Below are positions 1 to 6,119 of a stretch of DNA of 7,143 nucleotides, piece after piece. Source of the stretch: CAYOOT01 sp964405665 (GTDB taxonomy: Bacteria; Bdellovibrionota_C; UBA2361; SZUA-149; CAZDWZ01); assembly GCA_964405665.1 (NCBI GenBank), contig CAYOOT010000109.1, positions 1 to 7,143 of the forward strand, read 5' to 3'. Position 1 is the first letter of the stretch. Every line of letters starts with the position of its first letter. The position numbers and the translations under genes are program-made. The notes beneath the pieces are model-generated. The model was given only the letters and a program-made list of their open reading frames with translations. It made no database searches and was not told the origin of the DNA.

Positions 1-937
1 CTCCTGTGGCAACAAATTCAGCTACACTAACAATCGCACCCGGCACTAAATCCAAAGTGCTTTCCACGATTTTGGGAATTCCTTGAAGGGCTTTAATTCC
101 TAAATCCTTAAGTTGTTCCGTCCAGTCTTTTTTAGATTCTTCCGTGTTTTGCAGCAGCGTTTTTAGTTCCAGTTGTTCTGCTGTTCTTTTCCGGGCCAGG
201 TTTAGACCAATGGTATTAGCTTCTCTGCTAATCGTTAAAATTCGATCTCTTAATTCCGAACCATAATCATCTCCTAACTTATTCCCCAGGTCTGTTTCCA
301 GATTGGCTATTTGTTTTTTTAAGCCCTGATAAGCTATTTGCGCTTCTTGGTTGGTGTTCTCCAAATTAGTAGCCGCATTTTGTAATTTTCCCAACTCAAC
401 TCTAAACTCAATTAATTTTATAATATTAATTTTTAATTTCTCGTCTTTTATCCCGCAAAAATCTTCTCCCAGATGCTTTTTGAAATATTCACTGGCTTTT
501 TGCGATTGATCTAAATCTCTTAAGAAACTTTCTTGAACAACTTCCCCGATACTTCTTAATCTATTGGAAAAACTATCAATGTTGATTGAACGATCTTTAG
601 TCGGCAGGCCAGAACAAAGAGTTTTAAGTTCAGATAAACCTTCTTGCTTAAATTTTTCAATTTTTCCGATTTGAGTAAGTTCTTGCGGATTGGCAGCACC
701 CTTTTCTTTTAATGCTTTTAATTGCGAAAGCACTACTTCAAAGGCAACTAAGATATTGGCTCGATTGATAATATCTTTGGAAAGTTGATCCGGCTCTACT
801 CCCAAAAGCTTGGTCAATGCTGCTTGATCTAAAGCTTTGGCTTTGCCTTGCAAAATTTGGCCAAGCCCGCATGCAGGGACAGACGGATTCTCCTTTGTTG
901 CCAAAGCTTTATCGATATTTTCATTTCTCGGTGCCAC
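1..937 (-). CDS. Unrecognised coiled-coil protein, 3' end cut by the window edge
   Basis: I do not recognise this protein. On the minus strand the frame stays open for 312 codons and runs off the left edge, so the C-terminus is missing. In an AT-rich sequence so long an open frame strongly implies coding. There is no in-frame ATG anywhere. The best start is GTG at 937-935, after an in-frame stop at 974-976, and no clear Shine-Dalgarno precedes it. The protein is rich in Lys, Glu, Gln and Leu and looks almost wholly helical. Likely coiled coil spans about residues 172-222 and 228-278. It is followed by a more hydrophobic stretch (about 282-312: IPKIVESTLDLVPG, then AIVSVAEFVATG) that could begin a membrane-active or amphipathic segment. 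There is no N-terminal signal peptide. It lies 246 bp downstream of the TPR gene on the same strand, so it may be co-transcribed or have its own promoter. A secreted, structural or translocator-like role is possible but unsupported. The coding call is firm; the start is uncertain. Confidence 0.75.
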   Translation of the reverse strand, partial: MAPRNENIDKALATKENPSVPACGLGQILQGKAKALDQAALTKLLGVEPDQLSKDIINRANILVAFEVVLSQLKALKEKGAANPQELTQIGKIEKFKQEGLSELKTLCSGLPTKDRSINIDSFSNRLRSIGEVVQESFLRDLDQSQKASEYFKKHLGEDFCGIKDEKLKINIIKLIEFRVELGKLQNAATNLENTNQEAQIAYQGLKKQIANLETDLGNKLGDDYGSELRDRILTISREANTIGLNLARKRTAEQLELKTLLQNTEESKKDWTEQLKDLGIKALQGIPKIVESTLDLVPGAIVSVAEFVATG

Positions 938-1010
938 AGATGTTGTTATGAGGATTTTGGCTGACTTAGATACTTATAAGAATAGAAATATATTTATTAA
1001 TTACAAGGAG

Positions 1011-1154
1011 TTATGACTTAATCAGAGCACTTGAAATTAAGATACTGTAAATTACACAGTTTAATTTACAGCCTCGAATTACGTAACACTTACAGCAACG
1101 ACAGGTATTCTTTGCCTTCTCTTTGCTCGTAACGATAATTTCTGAGATGTCCAT
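1011..1154 (-). CDS. Possible 47-residue Cys-rich small ORF
   Basis: A short minus-strand frame starts at ATG 1154-1152 and stops at TAA 1013-1011, in the gap between the TPR gene and the coiled-coil gene. Its product would hold six cysteines at residues 18, 20, 21, 23, 29 and 33 (TCRCCKCYVIRGCKLNC). That spacing suggests a metal-binding or disulfide-rich peptide, followed by a short hydrophobic tail (VIYSILISSALI). Only a weak purine stretch (GCGGA) precedes the ATG. In DNA this AT-rich, about 47 open codons can arise by chance in one of three frames. Part of the Cys content also comes from TGT triplets inside the perfect inverted repeat at 1045-1071. It is listed because cysteine clustering this dense is unusual, but it may well not be a gene. 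Confidence 0.22.
   Translation of the reverse strand: MDISEIIVTSKEKAKNTCRCCKCYVIRGCKLNCVIYSILISSALIKS
1045..1071. repeat. Perfect 10-bp inverted repeat, 7-nt loop
   Basis: CTGTAAATTA (1045-1054) is the exact reverse complement of TAATTTACAG (1062-1071), with the 7-nt spacer CACAGTT. There is no T-run after either arm, so it does not look like an intrinsic terminator. A further TTACAG copy lies at 1090-1095, so the half-site core occurs three times within about 50 bp (reversed at 1045-1050, direct at 1066-1071 and 1090-1095). This pattern fits an operator for a dimeric regulator upstream of the coiled-coil gene, or an mRNA hairpin in its leader. Function is inferred only. Confidence 0.5.
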
Positions 1155-1183
1155 CAGTCCGCTAAAAATAGCTAGCTCGATTC

Positions 1184-1573
1184 TTAATTACAACAAATAT
1201 AAAAAGCATCAATCAAACTTTTTATCTGTGTATCATTGATTTGCCTTTTTTTATATTCACTTTGCACTTCCAGTAAAAGCAAACGAGCTCTGGAAAATTC
1301 TTTTAAACCCAGAAAAGCAGCAGCAAGTCCCAGCTTGGCAAACAAAGAGAACTTCGGAGATTGCAATAGCAATCTAAAAAATGCGGTAGATTCTTGATGT
1401 TGGCCCTTATATAATCTTAATAATCCCAGTCCAACATTTGCCGGAGTATCAAAATTTTTATCAATTTTTACCAGTCCAGAAAATACTCTCTCTGCAGGCA
1501 CAAAATAACCCATTTCTAAGTACATTTTTCCCAGAGTATAGATTGATAACAACTGATCTTCAGAATATTCCAT
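1184..1573 (-). CDS. Small TPR-like helical-repeat protein (129 aa), possible chaperone
   Basis: The protein is all-helical with three TPR-like helix pairs at about residues 7-40, 44-76 and 77-108. Typical small and aromatic residues fall at repeat positions (LGKMYLEMGYFVPAERVF; LGLLRLYKGQHQESTAFF; LGLAAAFLGLKEFSRARLLL). The C-terminus ends in CCN. There is no signal peptide or membrane segment, so it should be cytoplasmic and bind a partner protein. The start is set by the sequence: an excellent Shine-Dalgarno (AGGGGAG, 1588-1582) lies 8 nt before ATG 1573, and this ATG overlaps the upstream stop as TAATG. An ATG nine codons earlier (1600) lies inside the upstream gene and has no such site. 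Length and layout are reminiscent of small TPR chaperones such as the SycD/LcrH or YscG type of type III secretion. TPR folds are too general for that to be more than a hypothesis. It is the last gene of the acn unit. Confidence 0.85.
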   Translation of the reverse strand: MEYSEDQLLSIYTLGKMYLEMGYFVPAERVFSGLVKIDKNFDTPANVGLGLLRLYKGQHQESTAFFRLLLQSPKFSLFAKLGLAAAFLGLKEFSRARLLLLEVQSEYKKRQINDTQIKSLIDAFYICCN

Positions 1574-1809
1574 TAATTCTGCTCCCCTACACTTAACCAC
1601 TGCAATACTTGAATTAGCATCTGTTCTTCAGCATCAAATTGCTCATCCTCATCTTCATCTTGATTGGAAATTCTCAATTCTTTTTCCGCCCGCACTTCTA
1701 AAAAGCGAGCTTGAAAAACTTCCAAAGAATTTCTCAAATGAGATAACTCTCCTATGTCAGGAAGTAATATTTTTAAAGGATTATTAGAAAAACTTGTATC
1801 TTCTTTCAT
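1573..1809 (-). CDS. Small acidic protein of unknown function (78 aa)
   Basis: I do not recognise this protein. It has a short polar N-terminus with a loop-like segment (NPLKILLPDIGEL), then a probable amphipathic helix at about residues 23-47 (HLRNSLEVFQARFLEVRAEK). An extremely acidic linker follows (NQDEDEDEQFDAEE, about 49-62), and a second short helix ends it (QMLIQVLQWLSVG). It has no Cys, signal peptide or transmembrane segment. The ATG overlaps the cupin stop as ATGA (1809-1806), with no good Shine-Dalgarno, so translation probably depends on coupling. Its own stop overlaps the TPR start. A two-helix acidic protein encoded directly before a TPR protein suggests the two products bind each other, as small co-chaperone pairs do, but this is inference. 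The coding call rests on the tight junctions at both ends. Confidence 0.75.
   Translation of the reverse strand: MKEDTSFSNNPLKILLPDIGELSHLRNSLEVFQARFLEVRAEKELRISNQDEDEDEQFDAEEQMLIQVLQWLSVGEQN
1582..1588 (-). promoter_or_regulatory. Shine-Dalgarno that fixes the TPR gene start
   Basis: AGGGGAG on the minus strand sits 8 nt upstream of ATG 1573-1571, inside the end of the 78-codon gene. It is the strongest ribosome binding site in the window. It shows that translation of the TPR protein starts at 1573 and not at the upstream ATG at 1600. Confidence 0.8.
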
Positions 1810-2351
1810 TTGGCTAAAGCGCTTCTGGGATTTGTTGGCATAAATAATTTACGATCATTTGCCGCAACTATTAATTCTTTTTCATCACCCCAAGCGTGAG
1901 GCACAACTTCAGAATTAAAAGGATATCTTCCTTCATCCTGCGGATTATAAGTGCAGCTTGTCACATAAAACAAATGCGCAAAAGGTGTTAAAACTTTACA
2001 GCCATGCAATACTCCCTGAGGAATTTTTACTACAGCAGCTTTTGCTCGCGGATCCGCTTCTTCTTCCCCTAAATAAAATTGCATCTTTTTTTTATAAGTA
2101 GGACTTTCTTCTCGAAGATCAAAGAGCACAACTTCAATCACACCCAGTCCCAAATACCACCAGTCGATTTGTTGATGATGAAAATGCCAAGCCTTTACCG
2201 TATTATGCCCCATTTTGCTGTGACTCCACTGAGCAAAATTATTGCTCCCAGCAAAAAATGGATCGTTGCTTCTGATCACTTCTCGAAAAAACCCCCGATC
2301 ATCAGGAAAAGTTTTAAGTTCTTTTATTTCAACTCCGGAAATTAACTCCAT
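1806..2351 (-). CDS. RmlC-like cupin, dTDP-4-dehydrorhamnose 3,5-epimerase family (181 aa)
   Basis: The protein is a single-domain cupin of the sugar-nucleotide 3,5-epimerase family, and its length (181 aa) matches RmlC (about 180-185). The N-terminal DDRGFFREV (residues 17-25) matches the family FxDxRGxFxE motif. H56 (KAWHFHH) aligns with the catalytic His of RGLHYQ. H116 lies in IPQGVLHG, the family IPxGxAHG motif. Y135 (TYNPQDEG) aligns with the active-site Tyr, and D166 (ANDRKLFMP) with the catalytic-dyad Asp of SxKDxxAP. The fold and catalytic residues look intact, but WHFHHQQIDWWYLGLG differs from classical RmlC, so substrate specificity may differ. No other dTDP-sugar or polysaccharide gene is in view. 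The start at 2351 is chosen over an ATG at 2402 because AGAGG lies 8 nt upstream; the 2402 start would overlap acn. It is encoded 11 nt after the acn stop and overlaps the next gene by ATGA. Confidence 0.9.
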   Translation of the reverse strand: MELISGVEIKELKTFPDDRGFFREVIRSNDPFFAGSNNFAQWSHSKMGHNTVKAWHFHHQQIDWWYLGLGVIEVVLFDLREESPTYKKKMQFYLGEEEADPRAKAAVVKIPQGVLHGCKVLTPFAHLFYVTSCTYNPQDEGRYPFNSEVVPHAWGDEKELIVAANDRKLFMPTNPRSALAK

Positions 2352-2359
2352 TAAGACAA

Positions 2360-2364
2360 CCTCT
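2360..2364 (-). promoter_or_regulatory. Shine-Dalgarno that fixes the cupin start
   Basis: AGAGG on the minus strand lies 8 nt before ATG 2351 and overlaps the acn stop codon (TAGAGG). Ribosomes ending acn translation would therefore sit on this site. This supports translational coupling and the 181-residue form of the cupin. Confidence 0.65.
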
Positions 2365-4612
2365 AATTTAAAGAATTCAAAGCAGACCCGGCTTTGAACC
2401 AATTAACTTGTTCTGCAGTATAAGTATGTTTTAAATTTGCTTCAAAACGCGAACCGTCCTGATGCTTAATTACTAATTTCAAAATACTTCCCGGCTTTAA
2501 TTCTTTTACTCCCAGAATATCCAAACGATCTTCTTCTTGAATTTGATTATAGTCTTCCGGATTAACAAAAGTTAAAGCCAACACACCTTGTTTCTTCAGG
2601 TTAGTTTCATGGATTCGGGCAAAACTTTTTACAATTACTGCTTTTGCCCCCAGATATCTAGGACACATTGCAGCATGTTCTCTACTGGAGCCCTCACCAT
2701 AATTTTCATCTCCCACTGAAACCCAACTAATATTGTTTGCTTTATAGTTTCTTGCAACTTTACAGAATTGATCCCGTTCTTTGGTTAAAATATTTAATCC
2801 TCTTCCTGTTTCCTTAGAAAAGGCATTGACTGCCCCGGTAAACATGTTGTCGCTGATTTTATCTAAATGTCCACGATAGCGCAGCCAAGGCCCGGCTGGA
2901 GAAATATGATCGGTAGTGCATTTACCAAGAGCTTTTAATAATACGACCAAATCAGTAAAATCTTTCCCATCCCAAGGAGCAAATGGTTCCAGCAAGGCAA
3001 TGCGATCACTGTTCGGATCCACTCGCACACTAATTGCTGCAGGATTTTTACTCGGTGCCACAAAACCAGCTTTGGCTTCAACAAAACCAGCTTTTGGTAA
3101 TTCATCGGCAATCGGCGGCTGTAATTTAAATTCTTTACCGTCAGATCCTTTTAAAGAATCAGTTAAAGGATTAAATGCAAGAGAACCAGAAAGTGCAAAG
3201 GCAGTAACAATTTCCGGACTGCCAATAAAAGCCAAAGTTTCCGGATTACCATCATTTCTTCTTTTGAAATTTCTATTATATGAAGTAATGATTGTATTTT
3301 TTTCTCCTTCCTTAATATCACTGCGATCCCATTGCCCAATGCAAGGTCCACAAGCATTGGCCAATACAGTAGCGCCAATGGCATCCAGCTTTTGCATCAA
3401 ACCATCGCGTTCAATAGTTGCATAGACTGCTTCTGAACCGGGAGTAACCATAAATGGGATTTTGGTTTTCACACCATGCTTACTTGCTTGCTCTGCAATA
3501 TAAGCGGATCTGCCCATATCTTCATAAGAAGAATTAGTACAGGAACCAATTAAAGCAAAACGAATATCTTGGGGATAATCTTTTTCTTTCGCTTCCTGAG
3601 CAAGCTGGGAAACTGGTCTGGCTAAATCTGGTGTATGGGGCCCGACAATATGCGGCTCCAGAGTGGAAAGATCAATTTCTACTATTTCATCATAATATTG
3701 TTTGGGATTGGCCACTACTTCCGAATCGGCTTGAAATAAATTAATGTATTTTCTGGCAAGATCGGCAATATCTTTTCTATTTGTTGCTTCTAAATATTTT
3801 GCAGATTTTTCATCAAAGGGAAAAACCGAAGTTGTTGCGCCAAGCTCAGCACCCATATTTGTAATTGTGGCTCTGCCCGTGCAACTTAGAGAGCTGACAC
3901 CTTCTCCAAAATATTCGATAATTTTTCCAGTTCCACCATTTACTGTTAAAATTCCTGCTAACTTTAAAATCACGTCTTTCGGAGCAGTCCAACCGGAAAT
4001 TTTCCCAGTTAGTTTTACACCCACTAGTTTTGGTAAAGTCACATTCCAATACAATCCTGTCATCACCTCAGCAGCATCCGCTCCTCCCACTCCAATGGCA
4101 ATAGCACAAAGCCCACCAGCATTCGGCGTATGAGAATCTGTGCCGATCATCATGCAACCGGGGAAGGCATAATTTTCAAGAATTACTTGGTGAATAATTC
4201 CCGAACCTGGTTTCCAAAAATCAATACCATATTTACTTGCCGATGTTGCCAGAAAATCAAAAACTTCGGCATTTTCATCAATTGATTTTAACAAATCTTG
4301 CTTTGCTCCGCTGCGGGCAACAATCAAATGATCACAGTGAATAGAAGTAGGAACAGCAGCTTGCGATTTCTTAGAAGACATAAATTGCAACATTGCCATT
4401 TGCGCCGTAGCATCTTGCATCGCAACTCGATCTGGTCTGGTATTAATATTTGTTTTTCCTCGCTGCATTTCTTTGGTAGCCGGAGTAGAAGAATCTAGAT
4501 GTCCCAGCACAATTTTTTCTGCCAAAGTAAGCGGTCTCCCTAAGCTTGCTCTGATTGAATTAATATTCTTTTCTAATTTGCTGTAAATTTCTTTTATCTT
4601 AGTAATTTCCAT
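2363..4612 (-). CDS. acn: Aconitate hydratase, mitochondrial-like type (749 aa)
   Basis: This is cytoplasmic aconitase of the TCA cycle, which interconverts citrate and isocitrate through cis-aconitate with a [4Fe-4S] cluster. The three cluster ligands are present: C358 (IGSCTNSSYEDM) and C421 and C424 (NACGPCIGQW). Substrate and active-site motifs are intact: CDHL at 93-96, TDSHTPNAGG at 158-167, R578 and R580 in PWLRYR, and GSSREHAA at 641-648 with the catalytic Ser and Arg. Domains 1-3 cover about residues 1-500. A linker leads to the swivel domain from about 530 to the end. Length and motif wording fit the mitochondrial aconitase subfamily (about 750 aa) rather than AcnA/IRP (about 890) or AcnB (about 865). 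No targeting peptide is present. The start ATG at 4612 has AAAGG 10 nt upstream. It is the first gene of the coupled minus-strand unit and is divergent from rarA. Confidence 0.97.
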   Translation of the reverse strand: MEITKIKEIYSKLEKNINSIRASLGRPLTLAEKIVLGHLDSSTPATKEMQRGKTNINTRPDRVAMQDATAQMAMLQFMSSKKSQAAVPTSIHCDHLIVARSGAKQDLLKSIDENAEVFDFLATSASKYGIDFWKPGSGIIHQVILENYAFPGCMMIGTDSHTPNAGGLCAIAIGVGGADAAEVMTGLYWNVTLPKLVGVKLTGKISGWTAPKDVILKLAGILTVNGGTGKIIEYFGEGVSSLSCTGRATITNMGAELGATTSVFPFDEKSAKYLEATNRKDIADLARKYINLFQADSEVVANPKQYYDEIVEIDLSTLEPHIVGPHTPDLARPVSQLAQEAKEKDYPQDIRFALIGSCTNSSYEDMGRSAYIAEQASKHGVKTKIPFMVTPGSEAVYATIERDGLMQKLDAIGATVLANACGPCIGQWDRSDIKEGEKNTIITSYNRNFKRRNDGNPETLAFIGSPEIVTAFALSGSLAFNPLTDSLKGSDGKEFKLQPPIADELPKAGFVEAKAGFVAPSKNPAAISVRVDPNSDRIALLEPFAPWDGKDFTDLVVLLKALGKCTTDHISPAGPWLRYRGHLDKISDNMFTGAVNAFSKETGRGLNILTKERDQFCKVARNYKANNISWVSVGDENYGEGSSREHAAMCPRYLGAKAVIVKSFARIHETNLKKQGVLALTFVNPEDYNQIQEEDRLDILGVKELKPGSILKLVIKHQDGSRFEANLKHTYTAEQVNWFKAGSALNSLN
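3060..3094. repeat. In-frame 21-bp period direct repeat inside acn
   Basis: ACAAAACCAGCTTT occurs at 3060-3073 and again at 3081-3094, exactly 21 bp (seven codons) apart. On the coding strand this gives KAGFVEA followed by KAGFVAP, in the linker before the swivel domain (about residues 507-520). Aconitases often carry two Gly-aromatic elements here, so a recent in-frame duplication is only one explanation. The frame is kept and the active site is not affected. Confidence 0.6.
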
Positions 4613-4811
4613 GGGTAATCTGCCTTTAAAAAACTGTTTACTACTTTATACACTATCAACAAAATAGTCCCAGATAAATATAGATTTTCTTTCGTCATTA
4701 AGCTTCCGAAGTTAAAGATTTTTTAAAAATTTTGTCCCAATAACGGACATATCTTTTTATAAATGCTATAAAATAAACTTTCCCTATTGCCCTAGAGATT
4801 TTTAGAAACAA
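4613..4811. promoter_or_regulatory. Divergent intergenic region acn / rarA
   Basis: This 199-bp AT-rich region must hold the promoters of both divergent genes, but no box is convincing. For rarA, a -10-like TATAAAAT at 4767-4774 has only a poor -35 about 16 bp upstream (GGACAT, 4745-4750). For acn, TATAAA on the minus strand at 4650-4645 also has a weak -35 (TGGGAC, 4672-4667). A short odd palindrome, CTTCCGAAG, lies at 4703-4711 near the centre. No tRNA, riboswitch or terminator is visible. The AAAGG Shine-Dalgarno of acn falls near 4623-4627. rarA has no clear Shine-Dalgarno. Confidence 0.35.
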
Positions 4812-6119
4812 ATGATTAACTCCGACAAATCTGCTCCTAAAACACCGCTGGCAGAGCGGATGCGTCCTCGAACCTTGGATGAGATCTGGGGACAAGAGAT
4901 TGCCATTGGACCCGAATCAGCTTTTGGCAGAATTTTAAGAAATAAAGAACTAGCAATTCCCTCTGTAATTCTTTGGGGTCCTCCGGGAACAGGGAAAACC
5001 ACTATCGCTAAAGTTATCGCCGAACAAAGCAATTATCATTTTCTACGACTCTCGGGAGTTTTAGATGGAGTAAAAGAATTACGTGAAGCTGTAGAACAAG
5101 CAAAAGAAATGATGAAGTATCAAGGAAAATCAACTTTGGTCTTGGTTGACGAAATTCATCGTTTCAACAAAGCGCAGCAAGACGCTTTTTTGCCTCATGT
5201 CGAATCTGGACTAATAACAATTATCGGCCAAACAACAGACAATGTAAGTTTTAGAATTCGCAATGCTTTATTAAGCAGATTAAAAGTAATTGAATTAAAA
5301 CTTCTTGATGAAGAAACTTTAAAAAAAATTATTAAACACGCACTTACTGATCGTGAGCGAGGTTTAGGCAATTGGGAATTAGAAATCAAGGAAGATGCCT
5401 TAAGCATGCTTGCACAACTGGCAATGGGTGATGCCCGAAGAGCGCTTACCGGAATTGAATGGACTGCGGCTAATGTTAAAGCTCAAGGTCTGAAACAAAT
5501 TACCAAAGAAGATATTGAAAAATCCTTTGGCAGCCAACCAAGATATTTTGATCAAGACGGAGATTATCATTACGATATAATTTCCGCTTTCATTAAATCG
5601 ATGCGCGGCTCCGATCCTGATGCAGCACTTTATTACATGCTGAGAGCCTTAGATGGTGGAGAAGAACCGGCATTTATTACTCGCCGAATGATTATCTTTG
5701 CCTCAGAAGATTGTTCCTGCGATCCCCGTGCGCTAGATATTGCTCTTGCTGTAGATGCCGCAGTGGAAAGAGTCGGTCTACCCGAAGGAAAAATTCCTTT
5801 AGCCCAAGGAGCAGTTTATTTATCCTGTTGTGCTAAATCCAATGCCACTTACGTTGCTCTTAGAAAAATGGAAGAAGTAGTGGAAAAATATCCGACATTA
5901 GAAATTCCAAGAAGACTGCGCAATGCTCCGACGGATTTAATGAAGGCTCAAGGAAATTCTTTAGGATATAAATATCCCCATGATGCTCCGGGGGGTTTTA
6001 TTGCTGAGCGTTATTTGCCAAAAGAAATTGAGAATCTTATTGTTTACGAACCAACAGACCGGGCGCTTGATGCGCAGATTGCTGAGAGATTAAAGAAATA
6101 TCGGGAATTGATTAAATAA
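4812..6119 (+). CDS. rarA: Replication-associated recombination protein RarA/MgsA, AAA+ ATPase (435 aa)
   Basis: RarA (MgsA; the Mgs1/WRNIP1 family) is a cytoplasmic AAA+ ATPase related to clamp-loader subunits. It acts at stalled replication forks with SSB and recombination proteins. Family N-terminal motifs are present (PLAERMRPRTLDEIWGQ), followed by Walker A GPPGTGKTT at residues 56-64 and Walker B LVDEIHRFNKAQQDAFLPHVE from about 111. The sensor-1 region is GQTTDNVSF (139-147), where many relatives read GATTENPSF. ALLSR at 152-156 carries the arginine finger region, and GDARRAL at 206-212 is sensor 2. The C-terminal tetramerisation part is typical (HYDIISAFIKSMRGSDPDAA; ITRRMIIFASED; NAPTDLMKAQG; GYKYPHDAPGGF). 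The segment after ASED (CSCDPRAL) is one residue shorter than usual and has two Cys. Length is normal for the family, so the gene is complete. It starts at ATG 4812, 199 bp from acn, and converges on the ABC permease gene. Confidence 0.96.
   Translation: MINSDKSAPKTPLAERMRPRTLDEIWGQEIAIGPESAFGRILRNKELAIPSVILWGPPGTGKTTIAKVIAEQSNYHFLRLSGVLDGVKELREAVEQAKEMMKYQGKSTLVLVDEIHRFNKAQQDAFLPHVESGLITIIGQTTDNVSFRIRNALLSRLKVIELKLLDEETLKKIIKHALTDRERGLGNWELEIKEDALSMLAQLAMGDARRALTGIEWTAANVKAQGLKQITKEDIEKSFGSQPRYFDQDGDYHYDIISAFIKSMRGSDPDAALYYMLRALDGGEEPAFITRRMIIFASEDCSCDPRALDIALAVDAAVERVGLPEGKIPLAQGAVYLSCCAKSNATYVALRKMEEVVEKYPTLEIPRRLRNAPTDLMKAQGNSLGYKYPHDAPGGFIAERYLPKEIENLIVYEPTDRALDAQIAERLKKYRELIK

Larger units (their letters stand above)
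938..1183 (-). promoter_or_regulatory. Intergenic leader between TPR gene and coiled-coil gene
   Basis: This 246-bp gap is the longest in the minus-strand gene series and probably carries a promoter or leader for the gene starting at 937. A weak -10-like TATAAG lies on the minus strand at 978-973, with no convincing -35 at the right distance. The gap also holds the inverted repeat at 1045-1071 and a 7-bp direct repeat, TCTTTGC, at 1109-1115 and 1120-1126 (11-bp period). I see no tRNA, no known riboswitch and no strong terminator behind the TPR gene; only a weak GCTA/TAGC stem occurs at 1161-1172. The small Cys-rich ORF, if real, occupies most of the gap. Confidence 0.3.

Noticed and set aside
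948..1016. Plus-strand 22-codon frame (MRILADLDTYKN...)
   Set aside because: It is too short, has no ribosome binding site and no recognisable signal, and lies in AT-rich sequence where such frames are frequent.
1005..1021. Plus-strand AAGGAG followed closely by ATG-ACT-TAA
   Set aside because: It looks like a good ribosome binding site, but the frame is only two codons. No plus-strand gene follows, so it is probably chance.
1161..1176. GCTA/TAGC stem as a terminator after the TPR gene
   Set aside because: A 4-bp stem is too weak and there is no proper T-run on the minus strand after it.
1574..1600. Upstream ATG at 1600 as start of the TPR gene (138 aa form)
   Set aside because: It lies inside the upstream gene without a good Shine-Dalgarno, while ATG 1573 has AGGGGAG 8 nt upstream and a TAATG junction.
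2352..2402. Upstream ATG at 2402 as start of the cupin (198 aa form)
   Set aside because: The extra 17 residues do not resemble the RmlC N-terminus and would overlap acn. ATG 2351 has AGAGG at 8 nt and gives the usual family length.
2916..4133. Plus-strand open frames at 2916-3425 and 3744-4133
   Set aside because: They are antisense to the well-supported acn gene, have no family signature, and are explained by its codon bias.
4703..4711. CTTCCGAAG short palindrome between acn and rarA as an operator
   Set aside because: A 4-bp arm around a single base is expected by chance in a 199-bp region, and no second copy is present.
4698..5032. Minus-strand open frames overlapping the rarA start and the intergenic region
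   Set aside because: They are antisense to the clear RarA coding sequence and have no recognisable motif or ribosome binding site.
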